A stretch of DNA of 64,000 nucleotides, from contig NW_004624782.1 in NCBI RefSeq assembly GCF_000247695.1, positions 10,974,047 to 11,038,046 on the forward strand, read 5' to 3'. Shown here piece by piece: positions 11,771-21,659 of the stretch (position 1 is its first letter; every line of letters begins with the position of its first letter). The position numbers and the translations under genes were made by a program. Source of the DNA: Heterocephalus glaber. Lineage: Eukaryota > Chordata > Mammalia > Rodentia > Bathyergidae. The notes under the pieces are model-generated. The model was given only the letters and a program-made list of their open reading frames with translations, had not been told where the DNA came from and did not search any database.

Positions 11771-12084
11771 ACATGGGCATATTGAAATGTCAGATACTGT
11801 TGAGGAGAACACAGTTAAGTCCTAGAGAGAGAAGAGAAATATGGGGTGAAGCATCCCTGAGCAGGTGGAAAGGGACAAGGCAAAGGCCAAGTAGAGGGGT
11901 TGGTTCGAGCCAGTAGGAGAGATACCGCCTCTAGTCCTACAGGAAGAAAGAGACCTGGATGGTACAGAAGTAAGTGCTGAAAGGAAGGCCCTGGTGAGGA
12001 GGCAGGAGGAAAAAAGAACAATTGAGGCAACAGAAACCTAGCTGTAGCATGGCCTAGACTTAGGAGAGGGGATTAATGCTTTGT

Positions 12085-12330
12085 CACTCATTCTTCCACT
12101 TACTCAACAGATAATTTATTGATCTCCTGCTATTTGCCAGGAACTGTTGTTAGACACTGATGTTGGTATTGAACTACTTTTGTTTAGCCATTAAACTTAG
12201 AAGCAAAAGACATGCTGATTCATTGAGACCTTAGGAAGTCTCTTTAGGTTCTGAGTTTGTTTCCTTTGTAAAACCAGAATAATAATGATACCTCCTCTGC
12301 TGATTAAAATAGCTAAATACGTGGTGCTAT
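12085..12330 (+). repeat. Old L2/MIR fragments
   Basis: TTATTGATCTCCTGCTATTTGCCAGGAACTG is the familiar start of an old dispersed repeat. It is followed by a MIR-like CATTGAGACCTTAGGAAGTC..CCTTTGTAAAACCAGAATAATAATG. Borders are uncertain. Confidence 0.5.
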
Positions 12331-12989
12331 AAAAAGTTCTATGTTTAGTTTATCAAAAGTGGTGGTTAGGTGGTCTCTCTGTGGAGGAAGGGACCGTGTC
12401 TTTTGTGTGAGACATTAGATTGCTGGTAAGTGACCATTTATGGGACGGATGAATGGATGGATGGAGCGGTTTTAAGAAGAAGGTTTTGGTTCTTCACAGA
12501 TTTTGAGAAGCTACAGAAAATATTCTTACTGATAAAGTAACCTTATGACAAAGTAATCCATACCACAGCATTTGAATTTGGGTTGAGCTGATCAGTCTTC
12601 ACCATTAGTGCTCCTACTGTGGGAACTCTCTGAAATTACATGATTTTGCATTCATCTGAAGCATGATGATCACAGCCAGTCAGGCTCCTCTGCTCCACTC
12701 TGCTTTTTTCGGTGCCCCCGCTGTGCTCCCTCTTGCCTGAAGTACTAAGCTAGACACGCATCCTTCCGTGCCTCCAGCTGATAGGCTGGGTACCATTGCA
12801 TCCCCGGTGCTGCAGGTAAAAGATTTAAGATTCAACAACCTCTTGATAGATAGTCAATTAGCTGAAGCAGGGGAGGTGAATTTGAATGGGGCTCACTGGG
12901 ACTCAAGCACTGAGGTCTAAGAAGCAAATGGCAAAGAATGGATGCGAAGAAAAACCACACAGCTGCTCCGGTGCTAAAGAAAAAGACAA

Positions 12990-13180
12990 GCCCAGTGTGG
13001 TGGTGCGCACCTACAGTGCCAGCACTCTGAGAGGCTAAGACAGAAGGATGACAAGTTTAAGCCCAGCCTGAGTAATTTAGGGACTTAATGAGACCCTGTC
13101 TCAAAATAAAACTATAAAAAAGGGCTGGGGATGTAGCTTAGTGCAAAGACCCCGGGATCAATCCCCAGTGTTGCCAAAGA
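12990..13180 (+). repeat. B1-dID composite SINE
   Basis: A B1 unit (CCCAGTGTGGTGGTGCGCAC, CAGCACTCTGAGAGGCTAAG, CCTGTCTCAAAATAAAAC) joined through an A-rich linker to a shortened ID (GGGCTGGGGATGTAGCTTAG, then CCCCGGGATCAATCCCCAG). The ID part lacks about 20 bases between the A and B boxes, the hallmark of deleted-ID composites known from several non-murid rodents. Confidence 0.85.
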
Positions 13181-13559
13181 AGAAGACATAAACACCCGAA
13201 ATATGTTCCAGGGATCAAAATCTAGGAAAGACCATGTAAAATTAGCTTTTTTCGGTGATCTTTTTTGCATCAACATTTAAGATGTTTATAATAAGATATG
13301 ATTTCCATAATAAAATAAGGAAGTAATCTCCTCTACAGAAGTAGAAATCAGACATGGGCATATTCCTGATACTTTGGCCATTTCTAGCCTCTACATCAGA
13401 AAATACTGTGGATACTATGGGCTTGAATCAGAATTTATTGTTCTATATCAGTCCTTTAGTTCAGCTTTTCCATTTGGTCAAAAATTTAGAAAAAAATTGT
13501 TTGCCCTTCTCTAAGAATTGCTGTAAAAATGATCTTGGACACCGGATTTATATTAAATC

Positions 13560-13690
13560 AATTCTGGCATTAATTGGGTGCTATTCAAAGTGATTTACAT
13601 GCATTATCACATTTAATCTTCATTACAGTCCTATATGGGATGGACTCTTCTTGGCCCCAGTTCTTGAGAAATGAAGGCTCAGAAAGAAAG
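13560..13690 (+). repeat. MIR SINE fragment
   Basis: GTGATTTACATGCATTATCACATTTAATCTTCATTACAGTCC and GAGAAATGAAGGCTCAGAAAG are diagnostic MIR text. Confidence 0.75.
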
Positions 13691-13737
13691 AAATAAACTC
13701 ATCGAGGTTCCATATGTAATTAGAACTGTTTTATTTA

Positions 13738-13909
13738 AGTTTTCAGTGCCGTTGCACTGAACTACATCCCCAGCCCTTTTTTAGTTTTATTTTTGTGATG
13801 GGATCTTGCTAATATACTAAATTGCCCAGGCAGGGCTCAAACTTGAAATCCTTCATCTCTGCTTTCTGTACTGCTCAGGTTACAGGTGTGTACTACCACA
13901 CCTGGCTAT
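13738..13909 (-). repeat. B1-dID composite SINE, antisense
   Basis: Reverse complement of shortened ID (GCACTGAACTACATCCCCAGCCC), T-rich linker, then reverse complement of B1 (GGGATCTTGCTAATATACTA, GGTTACAGGTGTGTACTACC, ACACCTGGCT). It inserted next to the MIR ending at 13690. Confidence 0.85.
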
Positions 13910-14159
13910 AATCAGAACTCTTAAATCCAACAAATCTGATCCCCAAACCTGTGTTTCTTCAACCCACCCCTCTAACTGAGACAGTTAGGGCTGGTGAGCA
14001 CCAAACCAGAACACAAACGTAAAGATAATCAAAACACTTTGGAGAATATGTCATTCCAAGACAAGCAGGATTATTTATGGCAAGGGTATGGCTTGGATCC
14101 GAAAACTCCACACTACCCAACCACTATATATTAGCAAGGTCTAGCTCTATGTGAATTTC

Positions 14160-14400
14160 TTTACCAGACAAATTCCTCTTGCTTAATAAAAGTGCTTGCA
14201 GTGAAAGCTCAAAACCCAGCAGCAATTAATTATTGACAGAGCATGTGAATTAGAGATAAAAGAAAAGTCATTCTTTCTACACACTCGATAGTAAATAAAT
14301 TTAATTATGGTAGGAGAAGCTAGGGGATCTCCATCTGTATTAAGTTTTATTAGCTGAGACATTTAAAAGCATGTCATCATAACAAAGAGGCTTGTGTGAT
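14160..14400. other. Possible conserved non-coding block in the intron
   Basis: A repeat-free, AT-rich stretch with several homeodomain-type TAAT cores (for example CAATTAATTATTG near 14223 and TTTAATTATGG near 14299). I infer a candidate regulatory element from composition alone; conservation is not visible from one sequence. Confidence 0.25.
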
Positions 14401-14715
14401 CCTAAATATACCACTTTGGTGCAAGGCTCAGAAGTGAATAGACTTAATGGCGCACCTGGTGGCAGACGGCCTGCTATACCGACAGGTACTGGACAGGTTT
14501 TCATCAGTTACCTCGGGTCTACATATGCACGGAGCAAACTGACTGCAAACAGGATCCTCAGCCTCCTTTTATCACTGATAGGCCCACTACAATGGGATTG
14601 GGGGGCAACTACATCAAACCCCTCTAGTGTTCCAAATAAGATAAGCCACTCTGAAGGCAAACACAGATGAAAGAGTGGGTGTGTCAGAGACACAAGCCCA
14701 TGGAATCTGTGTGAA

Positions 14716-15085
14716 TCCACTTTCTGTTACTGTAACAAATACCTGATATAATCAGCTTAATAAAAGGGAAAGTTTATACCGCTCATCATTTCAGAGGCCT
14801 CAGTCCATGGTTGATAGGTCCCATTGCTTTGGGGCCTACAATAGCACTGTGGCGGAGCACACAGTAGAGGAGGGCTGTTCACCCCATTACCAGGACATGG
14901 AAGCAAGAAAGTGGAGATGAAGAGACTGGGGTCCTCATCTGCCCTTCAAAGGCCTCCATGACCTCAACTCCTGCCACCAGCCACTACCTCTTAAAGGTTC
15001 CACCACTTCCAATAGTGACAAAGGCTGGCAACCACCCTTTCTGCACATGAGTCTGGGGGACATTTCAGATTCAAACTATTGCAGG
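14716..15085 (-). mobile_element. MaLR (MST-type) solo LTR, antisense
   Basis: Read on this strand it has the inverted MST order: TTCTGTTACTGTAACAAATACC, TTTCAGAGGCCTCAGTCCATGG, CTCTTAAAGGTTCCACCACTTC and GGGGGACATTTCAGATTCAAACTA. A related antisense copy lies at 58415. Confidence 0.75.
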
Positions 15086-15343
15086 ACCTGGACAAACTTG
15101 CAAGCAAAAGTAGACATAAATCTTGTAACATGAACCAGGCCCATGTTGGATACTTTGGCTCTACATATCATTTTATTCTCCACTAAACTTGAGCTAAGTT
15201 TTAGGGTTTTACAAATGAGGATAATAAGGTTTACTTGGGGATGTGACTCAGTTTGCTGGTTGTGCGACCTGTCTGATGCCCGTGTCCATTCTCTGCCCAG
15301 GGCCTCTCCCTCCTCATTTGCACGTTGTATCTTTGGAATAAGT

Positions 15344-15662
15344 CAGGGGTCGGAAAACTTTCTCTTAAACGGCCAGGTGGTGAATATATATCAAGTTGTG
15401 TGGGCCACAGTTCCTGTCATACTTGCTCAACTCGGTTGTTGCAGTGCAAAAGCAGCCATGGGCAGGACTTAAAGAATGAGTGTGGCTATGGCCTAGTGAA
15501 GGTTCCTTTGTGACATCAAAATTTAAATTTCATATAATTTTCATATATCACATAATGTTGTTATTATGATTGTGGGTTTCCCCAACCATTTAAAGATTAC
15601 AAATCTTTCTTAGCTGTGAATCATACAAAAGCAGGAGGCAGGTAGTGGTTTGCCAGCCCTAG
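15344..15662. mobile_element. hAT-Charlie-type MER element with terminal inverted repeats
   Basis: Left end CAGGGGTCGGAAAACTTTCTC and right end TGGTTTGCCAGCCCTAG are imperfect inverted repeats. The inside has CGGCCAGGTGGTGAATATAT, CAACTCGGTTGTTGCAGTGC and GCAGCCATGGGCAGG, all matching a well-known old non-autonomous hAT family. No clear 8-bp target duplication remains. Confidence 0.75.
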
Positions 15663-15717
15663 ACTTGATACTCTTGGAGGTCTTGTTGAGCTCCTACATT
15701 CTCTAGAAGCCAGTAGG

Positions 15718-15925
15718 ACAATAATAACAGCCTTCATTTATTGAGCATTTGCACATGACAGATTCTGTACTAAATGCTTCTCCAACATCATCTCCCTTAA
15801 TCCTTACACTATAATGTGAAGTCAGTGCTAACATTATCTCCATTTAAGAGGTTATGAAACAAATATGGAGAGAAATTAGGGGCATATCCAGGTTAAACAT
15901 GACTGTAAGAGGTCGAAAAGCATCT
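15718..15925 (+). repeat. MIR SINE
   Basis: ACAATAATAACAGCCTTCATTTATTGAGCATTTGCACATGACAG, ATCTCCATTTAAGAGGTTATG and the following text follow the MIR consensus. It ends about 240 bases upstream of the HS3ST4 splice acceptor. Confidence 0.75.
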
Positions 15926-16125
15926 TAAGCTGAGGGCTGTGAGGTTCCCAAGAAAGAACGCTCAGCCTCATGCCACCTTTTCTGGTAATTACACAGACAA
16001 GACTGTAGTTGAAACACACGGAAAAAATGAACTCCTAAGTGTTTATAAATTTGATTTGGTGACTCCTCACTAGGTTACTCATATCACACATTTTGTGCAA
16101 AGATGTTAAAATATTTCTGGGTAGG

Positions 16126-16161
16126 AATAACTATCCTCTTCCCTTTTCCTCCCTCTTCCAG
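16126..16161 (+). promoter_or_regulatory. HS3ST4: Splice acceptor of the HS3ST4 last coding exon
   Basis: A long pyrimidine tract (about 16131-16159, only a few purines) ends in the AG at 16160-16161. A branch-point-like AATAACT lies around 16126-16132, about 30 bases upstream. The protein similarity to HS3ST4 begins exactly after this AG. The in-frame text before it (from the ATG at 16103) is intronic, so that ATG is not a real start. Confidence 0.93.
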
Positions 16162-16798
16162 AAATGTGATGCCCAAGACTCTTGATGGGCAGATAACCAT
16201 GGAGAAGACCCCCAGTTACTTTGTGACGAATGAGGCTCCCAAGCGCATTCACTCCATGGCCAAAGACATCAAACTGATCGTGGTGGTGAGGAACCCCGTG
16301 ACCAGGGCCATTTCTGACTACACACAGACGCTGTCAAAGAAACCTGAGATCCCTACCTTCGAGGTGCTGGCCTTCAAAAACCGGACCCTGGGGCTGATCG
16401 ATGCCTCCTGGAGTGCCATCCGGATTGGGATCTATGCCCTGCACCTGGAGAACTGGCTCCAGTACTTCCCCCTCTCACAGATTCTCTTCGTCAGCGGTGA
16501 GCGACTCATTGTGGACCCTGCCGGGGAAATGGCCAAAGTACAGGATTTTCTAGGCCTGAAGCGCATTGTGACCGAGAAGCATTTCTATTTCAACAAAACC
16601 AAGGGTTTCCCTTGCCTCAAAAAGCCGGAAGACAGCAGTGCCCCTCGGTGCCTAGGCAAGAGCAAAGGTCGGACTCATCCCCGCATAGACCCTGATGTCA
16701 TCCACAGACTTCGGAAATTCTACAAACCCTTCAACATGATGTTTTACCAAATGACTGGCCAAGATTTCCAGTGGGAACAGGAAGAGGGTGACAAATGA
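16162..16798 (+). CDS. HS3ST4: Heparan sulfate glucosamine 3-O-sulfotransferase 4, last coding exon
   Basis: Golgi type II membrane enzyme that moves sulfate from PAPS to the 3-OH of glucosamine in heparan sulfate. This exon gives the last base of a split codon plus 211 codons and a TGA, about the C-terminal half of a roughly 456-residue protein. Visible in exon numbering: EKTPSYF (14-20); the 3'-phosphate-binding motif [11 protein letters not shown] with Arg43 and Ser51; sequons at Asn73 and Asn144; GERLI (112-116); Cys151 and Cys163, the expected disulfide; the PAPS loop KSKGRTH (166-172). The [12 protein letters not shown] tail separates HS3ST4 from its close paralogue HS3ST2, which ends sooner. 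The 5'-PAPS loop and catalytic Glu are in the upstream exon. No frameshift or stop is present. Codons are GC-rich compared with the AT-rich flanks, fitting selection. Phase-2 acceptor. Confidence 0.97.
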
Positions 16799-17170
16799 GG
16801 CTAGAGCTGTGGTGGAAAGGCTAGTGAATAGCAAGGAAGCTCCTTACCCGAGTCCTGAATTCCCCAGGTTCTGCAGCTTTGGCTTTGCAGGAGTGCCAAG
16901 TAGGTCTCCTCTTTTATGCAGTCAGGATTGCCTCCAAAGCTGTTGGCTTGGGCAAAGGGGTAGATCTCACAGTATTTCCAGGGAAGGACTAGGCTTGATG
17001 TCTCTGGTTGACCAGATGGCCACAGTACCCACCATTAATTCTTCTACTAGTTAGTAGAGCCTGAAGACAGAATAGACATCTGTCAATGCCAGAGACAGTG
17101 AGTGCATGAATGTTTGTTTGAGTGGCAAAAAAGAAAGACCTACCTTTACAGGGGCTCCTTTGTTAGTTGA

Positions 17171-17206
17171 GGAGCTTAGGTTCTAGACTTCTAGAACCTA
17201 AGTTCT
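17171..17206 (+). other. Strong hairpin in the HS3ST4 3'UTR
   Basis: The arms 17175-17186 (CTTAGGTTCTAG) and 17191-17202 (CTAGAACCTAAG) are perfect inverse complements around the 4-base loop ACTT. In RNA the stem extends to 16 pairs (17171-17186 with 17191-17206) through G-U, A-U, G-C and G-U pairs. Whether it is bound by a protein or processed is unknown. Confidence 0.85.
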
Positions 17207-18007
17207 GGCCCTGGTACCTGATGTCTAAACTTCTGCCTTGGCTTCACTCCAGAATGCTCTTTTTGGCTGAGTGCTCCAGGACTCCTAGGGAGCAAGGTTC
17301 TCCCCTCTAAGGCATTTCTAGCCTTTCATCAAAGGCCTCATCCCATGACCCCTGACTTCCTCCATCCCCACTCTGTGGAAGCAGAGGCATGCACCTATGT
17401 TTCTCACCAAAACAGTAGCTGACACCCCTGGAAGCTGTCTTTCTAAGAACCCACTAAGGGGGTCTCTCTTTGTGACTATCTGGAATTAAGGAGAAGTTTT
17501 CATACGTGTTCTGTTAGAGTCAGGTCCGCAGGGCTGCTCTGAGCGGTATGATTGCAGTCTGGTCCAGAGCCCTGAGATCAGTGGAGATACATGGCCACAT
17601 GTAAGGAGGAAGGAAGAAACTGAGTCCTCCTGGTGGGAGATCTCCTTTCCCAAAGACCCTTTCCCCAGGCACCGTGGTCCTGAGGCATGCTTTTGGGGTA
17701 GACTCTGTCCCCTGTGGTCCCCAAAGAGGCAAAGACCAGTGAGTCGGTGTGTCTGTTGTGAATCACCCCTAGTGATACAATGGGGAAAAGGCAATCACCT
17801 TCTACTATTTGTCTCACTGCCGCCCCTCAGGGTCACCTCATGGTTCGTTTTCTCTACTCAGAGATGGCATCTAATGGGACAGTGGCAAGAGGGCTGATTC
17901 CACTTGTCCCATTCAGTTTAAGGGGGGTGGGAGAGGTCAAGGGCTGTCTTCAGACACCCCTATCAAGGGCTGCCAAATAATGTGTCCCTTTCCATTAGTT
18001 TGAGTCA

Positions 18008-18013
18008 ATTAAA
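18008..18013 (+). terminator. Candidate poly(A) signal ATTAAA (first)
   Basis: First common hexamer variant after the stop codon. G/U-rich text (about 18088-18118) lies rather far downstream, so its use is uncertain. Confidence 0.35.
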
Positions 18014-18121
18014 ATACAGCATTGACATAAAGCACTTGTCCACAGATCTCCAAAACCAGAAATTGTTCTAGTAAAATTGGAAATTTGTATGAGTGGGGGG
18101 AGTTAAGTCTGTTCAGCTGTT

Positions 18122-18127
18122 ATTAAA
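18122..18127 (+). terminator. Candidate poly(A) signal ATTAAA (second)
   Basis: Second hexamer in the same repeat-free block, with a T/G-rich stretch (GGTATGTTTGTGTCTGTTGC) starting near 18199. Spacing is longer than typical for both candidates. Confidence 0.35.
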
Positions 18128-18225
18128 TTGTCATTTCTCCAGCTAAATGAAAACTGTGTTGTTAAAAAGCTTAATGCAACCTGATTAATGGCTTTCGATG
18201 GTATGTTTGTGTCTGTTGCTTCCAT

Positions 18226-19822
18226 CCTCACCCCCACCGTGGAATGCTGGGAGCATCTTTGCTCTGGGATGACGAGAAAGAACCAGGTTTGAGAGATTTA
18301 GAGAATTCTGTCTGCAAGGCAGGATGATTCTTGCCACAGGACAAAGAAAGTGGGCCCTGAAAAGAGTGCAGTTTACCCTGTCTCAGTCAGTCCTGGCAAG
18401 GAATTGACTGATAGGCCAGATTCAGAAATAATTTTTTCTAGATAAGAAAAACAGTTGAAAGCAGCAGATATAATTTCAATACCAAAGCAAAGGAAGACAT
18501 AGATCAAAATATGTGCACACTGCATTGGGAGGAAGAGAATGCATGCTTGTTCCAAAGGATGTGCTGCAGGCCTGGCCAGTGTGGGGCCCTGTATTCTGAG
18601 CAGAGCAAGGAGTGAGTGAGCTTCAGCCCTGGCTACCCCTCTGACTCAGCTCTGGATTTTCTTCAGGTCACAGCTTCCTGAGCACCAGTTCAGACCCACT
18701 GAATCAGAAATTTTAGAGTCCGGCTTAGGCATCAAGCCTTTCAAAAAATAATTTTAGGGAAGCTAGCACTGAGAACAACTGGAGGAAAGTCTTCCCTCCA
18801 TGTTTCTTTGCCCCTCTTCTTCCCTCTCATCTTCCTTTTAGGCTTTTGTGGGAGTTATTTCACAGGCAGATGGCCACCAGGGTGTTATGGCTACCTTGCT
18901 GGAATGCTTCCTTTTGGAGTTCAGTAGCAACTAGGTGAGTCTATAATTTAGACAGAGAGCGCAATATCTGATTGGAGAAAAGTTTTAAGAATGTTAATGT
19001 ATTGGCTAAGAATGACCATTACTCCAGCCCACCCTCCACTCTTCCTTCATAGGGAAGCACACATCCATCTAGCCCTTCAGTCACACTTAGCTCTCTGCCT
19101 CCCTTTTCCTGTCTCCCTGGCCTCATGAGTCCAAAGTATCAATACCTTAAGTAGTCTTTCCAAAGAAAGCTGCCAAGTATGTGTCCTCACATAAACAGGA
19201 CAAGCAAACCCATTCTTTGATATGATTAACCAGTGGTGAAGAAGCCATTTGCGCCTTGGAAATAAGAGTAAGAAAACCCTTCCCTCCTAAATCAATCACA
19301 CATCCTTGGCTAGAAACATAGACTACAATTCACTGGAGGAAAAAAGAGACACCTAACCCTTTGGATCGTGAGGACTTTCATTTTTAAGTTGTATTTGGCA
19401 AACTGGTTGAAAGCTCATGGTTCCAAAATGAAAGGCAAACTTGAAATGTTTAAGGGCTCTTTTCATCCGTGTTTACTCTAGCCTGATCCTTGTGACTCAG
19501 AGTGAGCCACCAAGCCATGTTCCCTTTGTCACTGCGGAGACCAGATGAAGGAATTATCTGGTATCCAGGAAAGCTAAGTCAACTTTCTGAAATAGTCAGG
19601 TTGATAATACATCTGCTCCAGTTAAATGTGAGAATGGCAACTCATGGGAGATTGAATTTTTTATTTGATTTCAATTAACAAAGCATAAATTATGTTTAAT
19701 TTTCTATTCTCCTCCCTTCCCTCAAATGGATGATTCATGGCTCTGGAAAGGAAGTAGCATGTGGTTCAGAGATGAGAAAAGGAGAATTCATCATTCCAAA
19801 AGGTGCAGTTGTCATTGCTCCC
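18226..19822. other. Flank without a supported gene
   Basis: MER5-like text at about 18670-18770 (CCCACTGAATCAGAAATTTTAGAG), otherwise unassigned single-copy-looking sequence. No exon signals combined with coding potential. Confidence 0.45.
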
Positions 19823-19843
19823 TTTTTTTTTTTTTTTTTTTTT
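19823..19843. repeat. T21 homopolymer
   Basis: Uninterrupted T run, with no SINE body attached that I can recognise on either side. Confidence 0.9.
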
Positions 19844-20394
19844 GGAAATATCACTGAAAACCTTGACATCACAAATTGGAACTACCAGCTCACAGCACAA
19901 CAGCTATAATGACAAAATAATTCGGCAGTCCCATTTATCTGTGCATGGAAACCATGACTTCAGAGTAGTGAAGGTGCAGCAGTTCATGGGATTCCCTGCA
20001 ACCTGCAGAAGAACCTCAGATCAAATTTTAAGTCCAGTAGAGTGTGACCTGCTCAGGCCCATAGAATTGGGAGTCCCAGTCAGAGCTTCTCTGACACCTC
20101 ACTGAACTCCTTGGCTCTTTCAGTTTCTTCACTTCTTCACTTTCCCTCCCATTTGTTCACCCCATCATTTTCCAAAGAAAACCTCTCCCTTGCCCCTCTA
20201 CCATCAGAAGAGAGCTAACTGGGTTTAATCTAGTTGTGTCTGTGTCTTGGGCAAGTAGAATTACCATTCTGAACCTGTTTCATATCTATGAGTGTCTTTA
20301 ATCCCTACCTGGTGAATCATCCAGAGTTTCTATGATGGTCAAAATGAGTTCCTAGATGGAAAGCATTTGGAAGGAATAAAGTGCTCCATCAACA

Positions 20395-20522
20395 CACGTG
20401 ATGGTGAGGATGGCGATGACAATGGTGCCAGTGATACTGATGCTGCAGCACTGATGGTAATGAAGACGGTGATGATGATGATAATCGTGAAGAAGATAAG
20501 GAGGAGGAGGAGAAAGAGGAGG
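20395..20522. repeat. Imperfect (GAT/GAA/GAG)n trinucleotide-rich tract
   Basis: GATGATGATGATAATCGTGAAGAAGATAAGGAGGAGGAG-like sequence that gives acidic or basic runs in translation in several frames. These frames are low-complexity artefacts, not a gene. Confidence 0.75.
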
Positions 20523-20919
20523 GTCATAATGCTCCTTCCAGAACAATATGCCTTGATAGAGTTCCAAGAGGGTATCTTCAGGAGATTCTGCTGTCTTACA
20601 CAGATTGAATAATTATGAGAGTGCTAAAAGAAAAAGAAACACTATTGATTTGCAAAAAGCCCAGACTAGGAACCATACTCTTTGTAATGACAATGAATTT
20701 TACATATTCAAATGCAAAGCCTTCTTTCTCCCAGTGCATTCACAGACAATTTCTCCTCTCCCTGCCCTATCCTTTACACTCAAGGACCTTTCAGATATAA
20801 CAAGGCTCAAGGATTCAAGCACACGCACACAGGGCCAACCAGATTCTCCTGAGATGGAAGTGAGTATGAAGTTCGCAAGGTCCCAGGCTAAGAATTCAGT
20901 GCCTAAAGTTCTCACCCTT

Positions 20920-21042
20920 AAAATTTTACACTGAAGATGGCCCGGGGGTTTAGCTCAGCGGTTCTGGTGCCTGCCTTGCAAGTGAAAGGTCCCAAGTTCA
21001 ATCTCCGGTACCAAAAAAATAAAAAAAATTTTACACTGAAGA
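20920..21042 (+). repeat. Young tRNA-like SINE with 18-bp target duplication
   Basis: Body from GGCCCGGGGGTTTAGCTCAG to TCTCCGGTACC plus an A-rich tail. It is flanked by the exact direct repeat AAAATTTTACACTGAAGA at 20920-20937 and 21025-21042. A-box (TTTAGCTCAGCGG) and B-box-like (AAGTTCAATCT) motifs of a tRNA-type polymerase III promoter are both visible. Confidence 0.93.
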
Positions 21043-21659
21043 CAAAGATGTCTAAGAACCAAAGCCATGCCCAGAGAGGGGCAGCTCCAGCGTTTCTGTG
21101 AGTATGTTGAGGTTGAGGGTTTTTCTCATGTTCTGCTTGAAACAAATGAAGGTGAGAAGAGATGAGCTCATGTTTTCCAGTTTCCTATAGGAATGAGAAA
21201 TTTCCATTTTCAGGCATAAGAGATGCCTGAGTCCCTTTCAAAAGTTGTGAAATATCTTACATGACGAGGTAATAAGAGTATGTCCTATGTCATCAGAGTA
21301 GGAAATGAAGGTTAAAAAAAGTATGAGTCTCTAGTGTCCCTGAATATGGAAAAACAACAGAGTTCTTAAAGATAACCATGCAGTCTTGTATTCCACACAT
21401 ATCCACAGAGTGACCAAGTGGCAATTGGAAGAGACATAGGAAATAGGAGAGACCTGAGCTGCCTTGGCAGGACTCTCAGCTCAGTGGGGAAGGAGGGCAC
21501 GGAAGTGCATACATCAAAGGATGCTCAGAATTATGAGAGGGATGCACAGAAAACACATGAAACCATGGGGGAGAACCAACCAGGGGGAAACACTAACTCT
21601 ACAAATGCATTCAGCAGCATTTTCCTCATACCAAATCATGAAAGAATTATTCTCCTGAG

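Larger units (their letters stand above)
1..16161 (+). other. HS3ST4: 3' part of the large HS3ST4 intron (inferred)
   Basis: The only exon found starts at 16162 with a phase-2 split codon. HS3ST4 is known to have two coding exons joined across a very long intron, so this whole stretch should be the 3' end of that intron. I see no other exon in it: the open frames here are short, lack recognisable protein similarity and usually overlap SINE, MIR or simple repeats. The exon with the N-terminal cytoplasmic tail, membrane anchor, stem, 5'-PAPS loop and catalytic glutamate must lie upstream of the window. This rests on family gene structure, not on anything visible at position 1. Confidence 0.8.
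16799..18150 (+). other. HS3ST4: Probable HS3ST4 3'UTR (end estimated)
   Basis: Follows the stop codon directly and has no SINE, LINE or LTR insertion for over 1.3 kb, unusual for this window and expected for transcribed UTR. There is no AATAAA; the first good variants are ATTAAA at 18008-18013 and 18122-18127. The overlapping minus-strand frames at 17486-17817 are shadows. The true end needs transcript data. Confidence 0.6.
17965..18225. other. Possible conserved block at the 3' end of HS3ST4
   Basis: Repeat-free AT-rich segment with TAAT/ATTA cores and CAGCTG near 18115 (E-box-like), overlapping both candidate poly(A) signals. I infer UTR-end conservation or an enhancer from its clean look; a single sequence cannot prove it. 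Confidence 0.3.

Noticed and set aside
16103..16161. An ATG at 16103 in frame with the HS3ST4 exon
   Set aside because: The 20 codons before 16163 translate the splice-acceptor pyrimidine tract; the AG at 16160-16161 marks the true exon border.
20339..20612. Leucine/histidine- and arginine-rich frames on both strands
   Set aside because: Translations of the GAT/GAG low-complexity tract.
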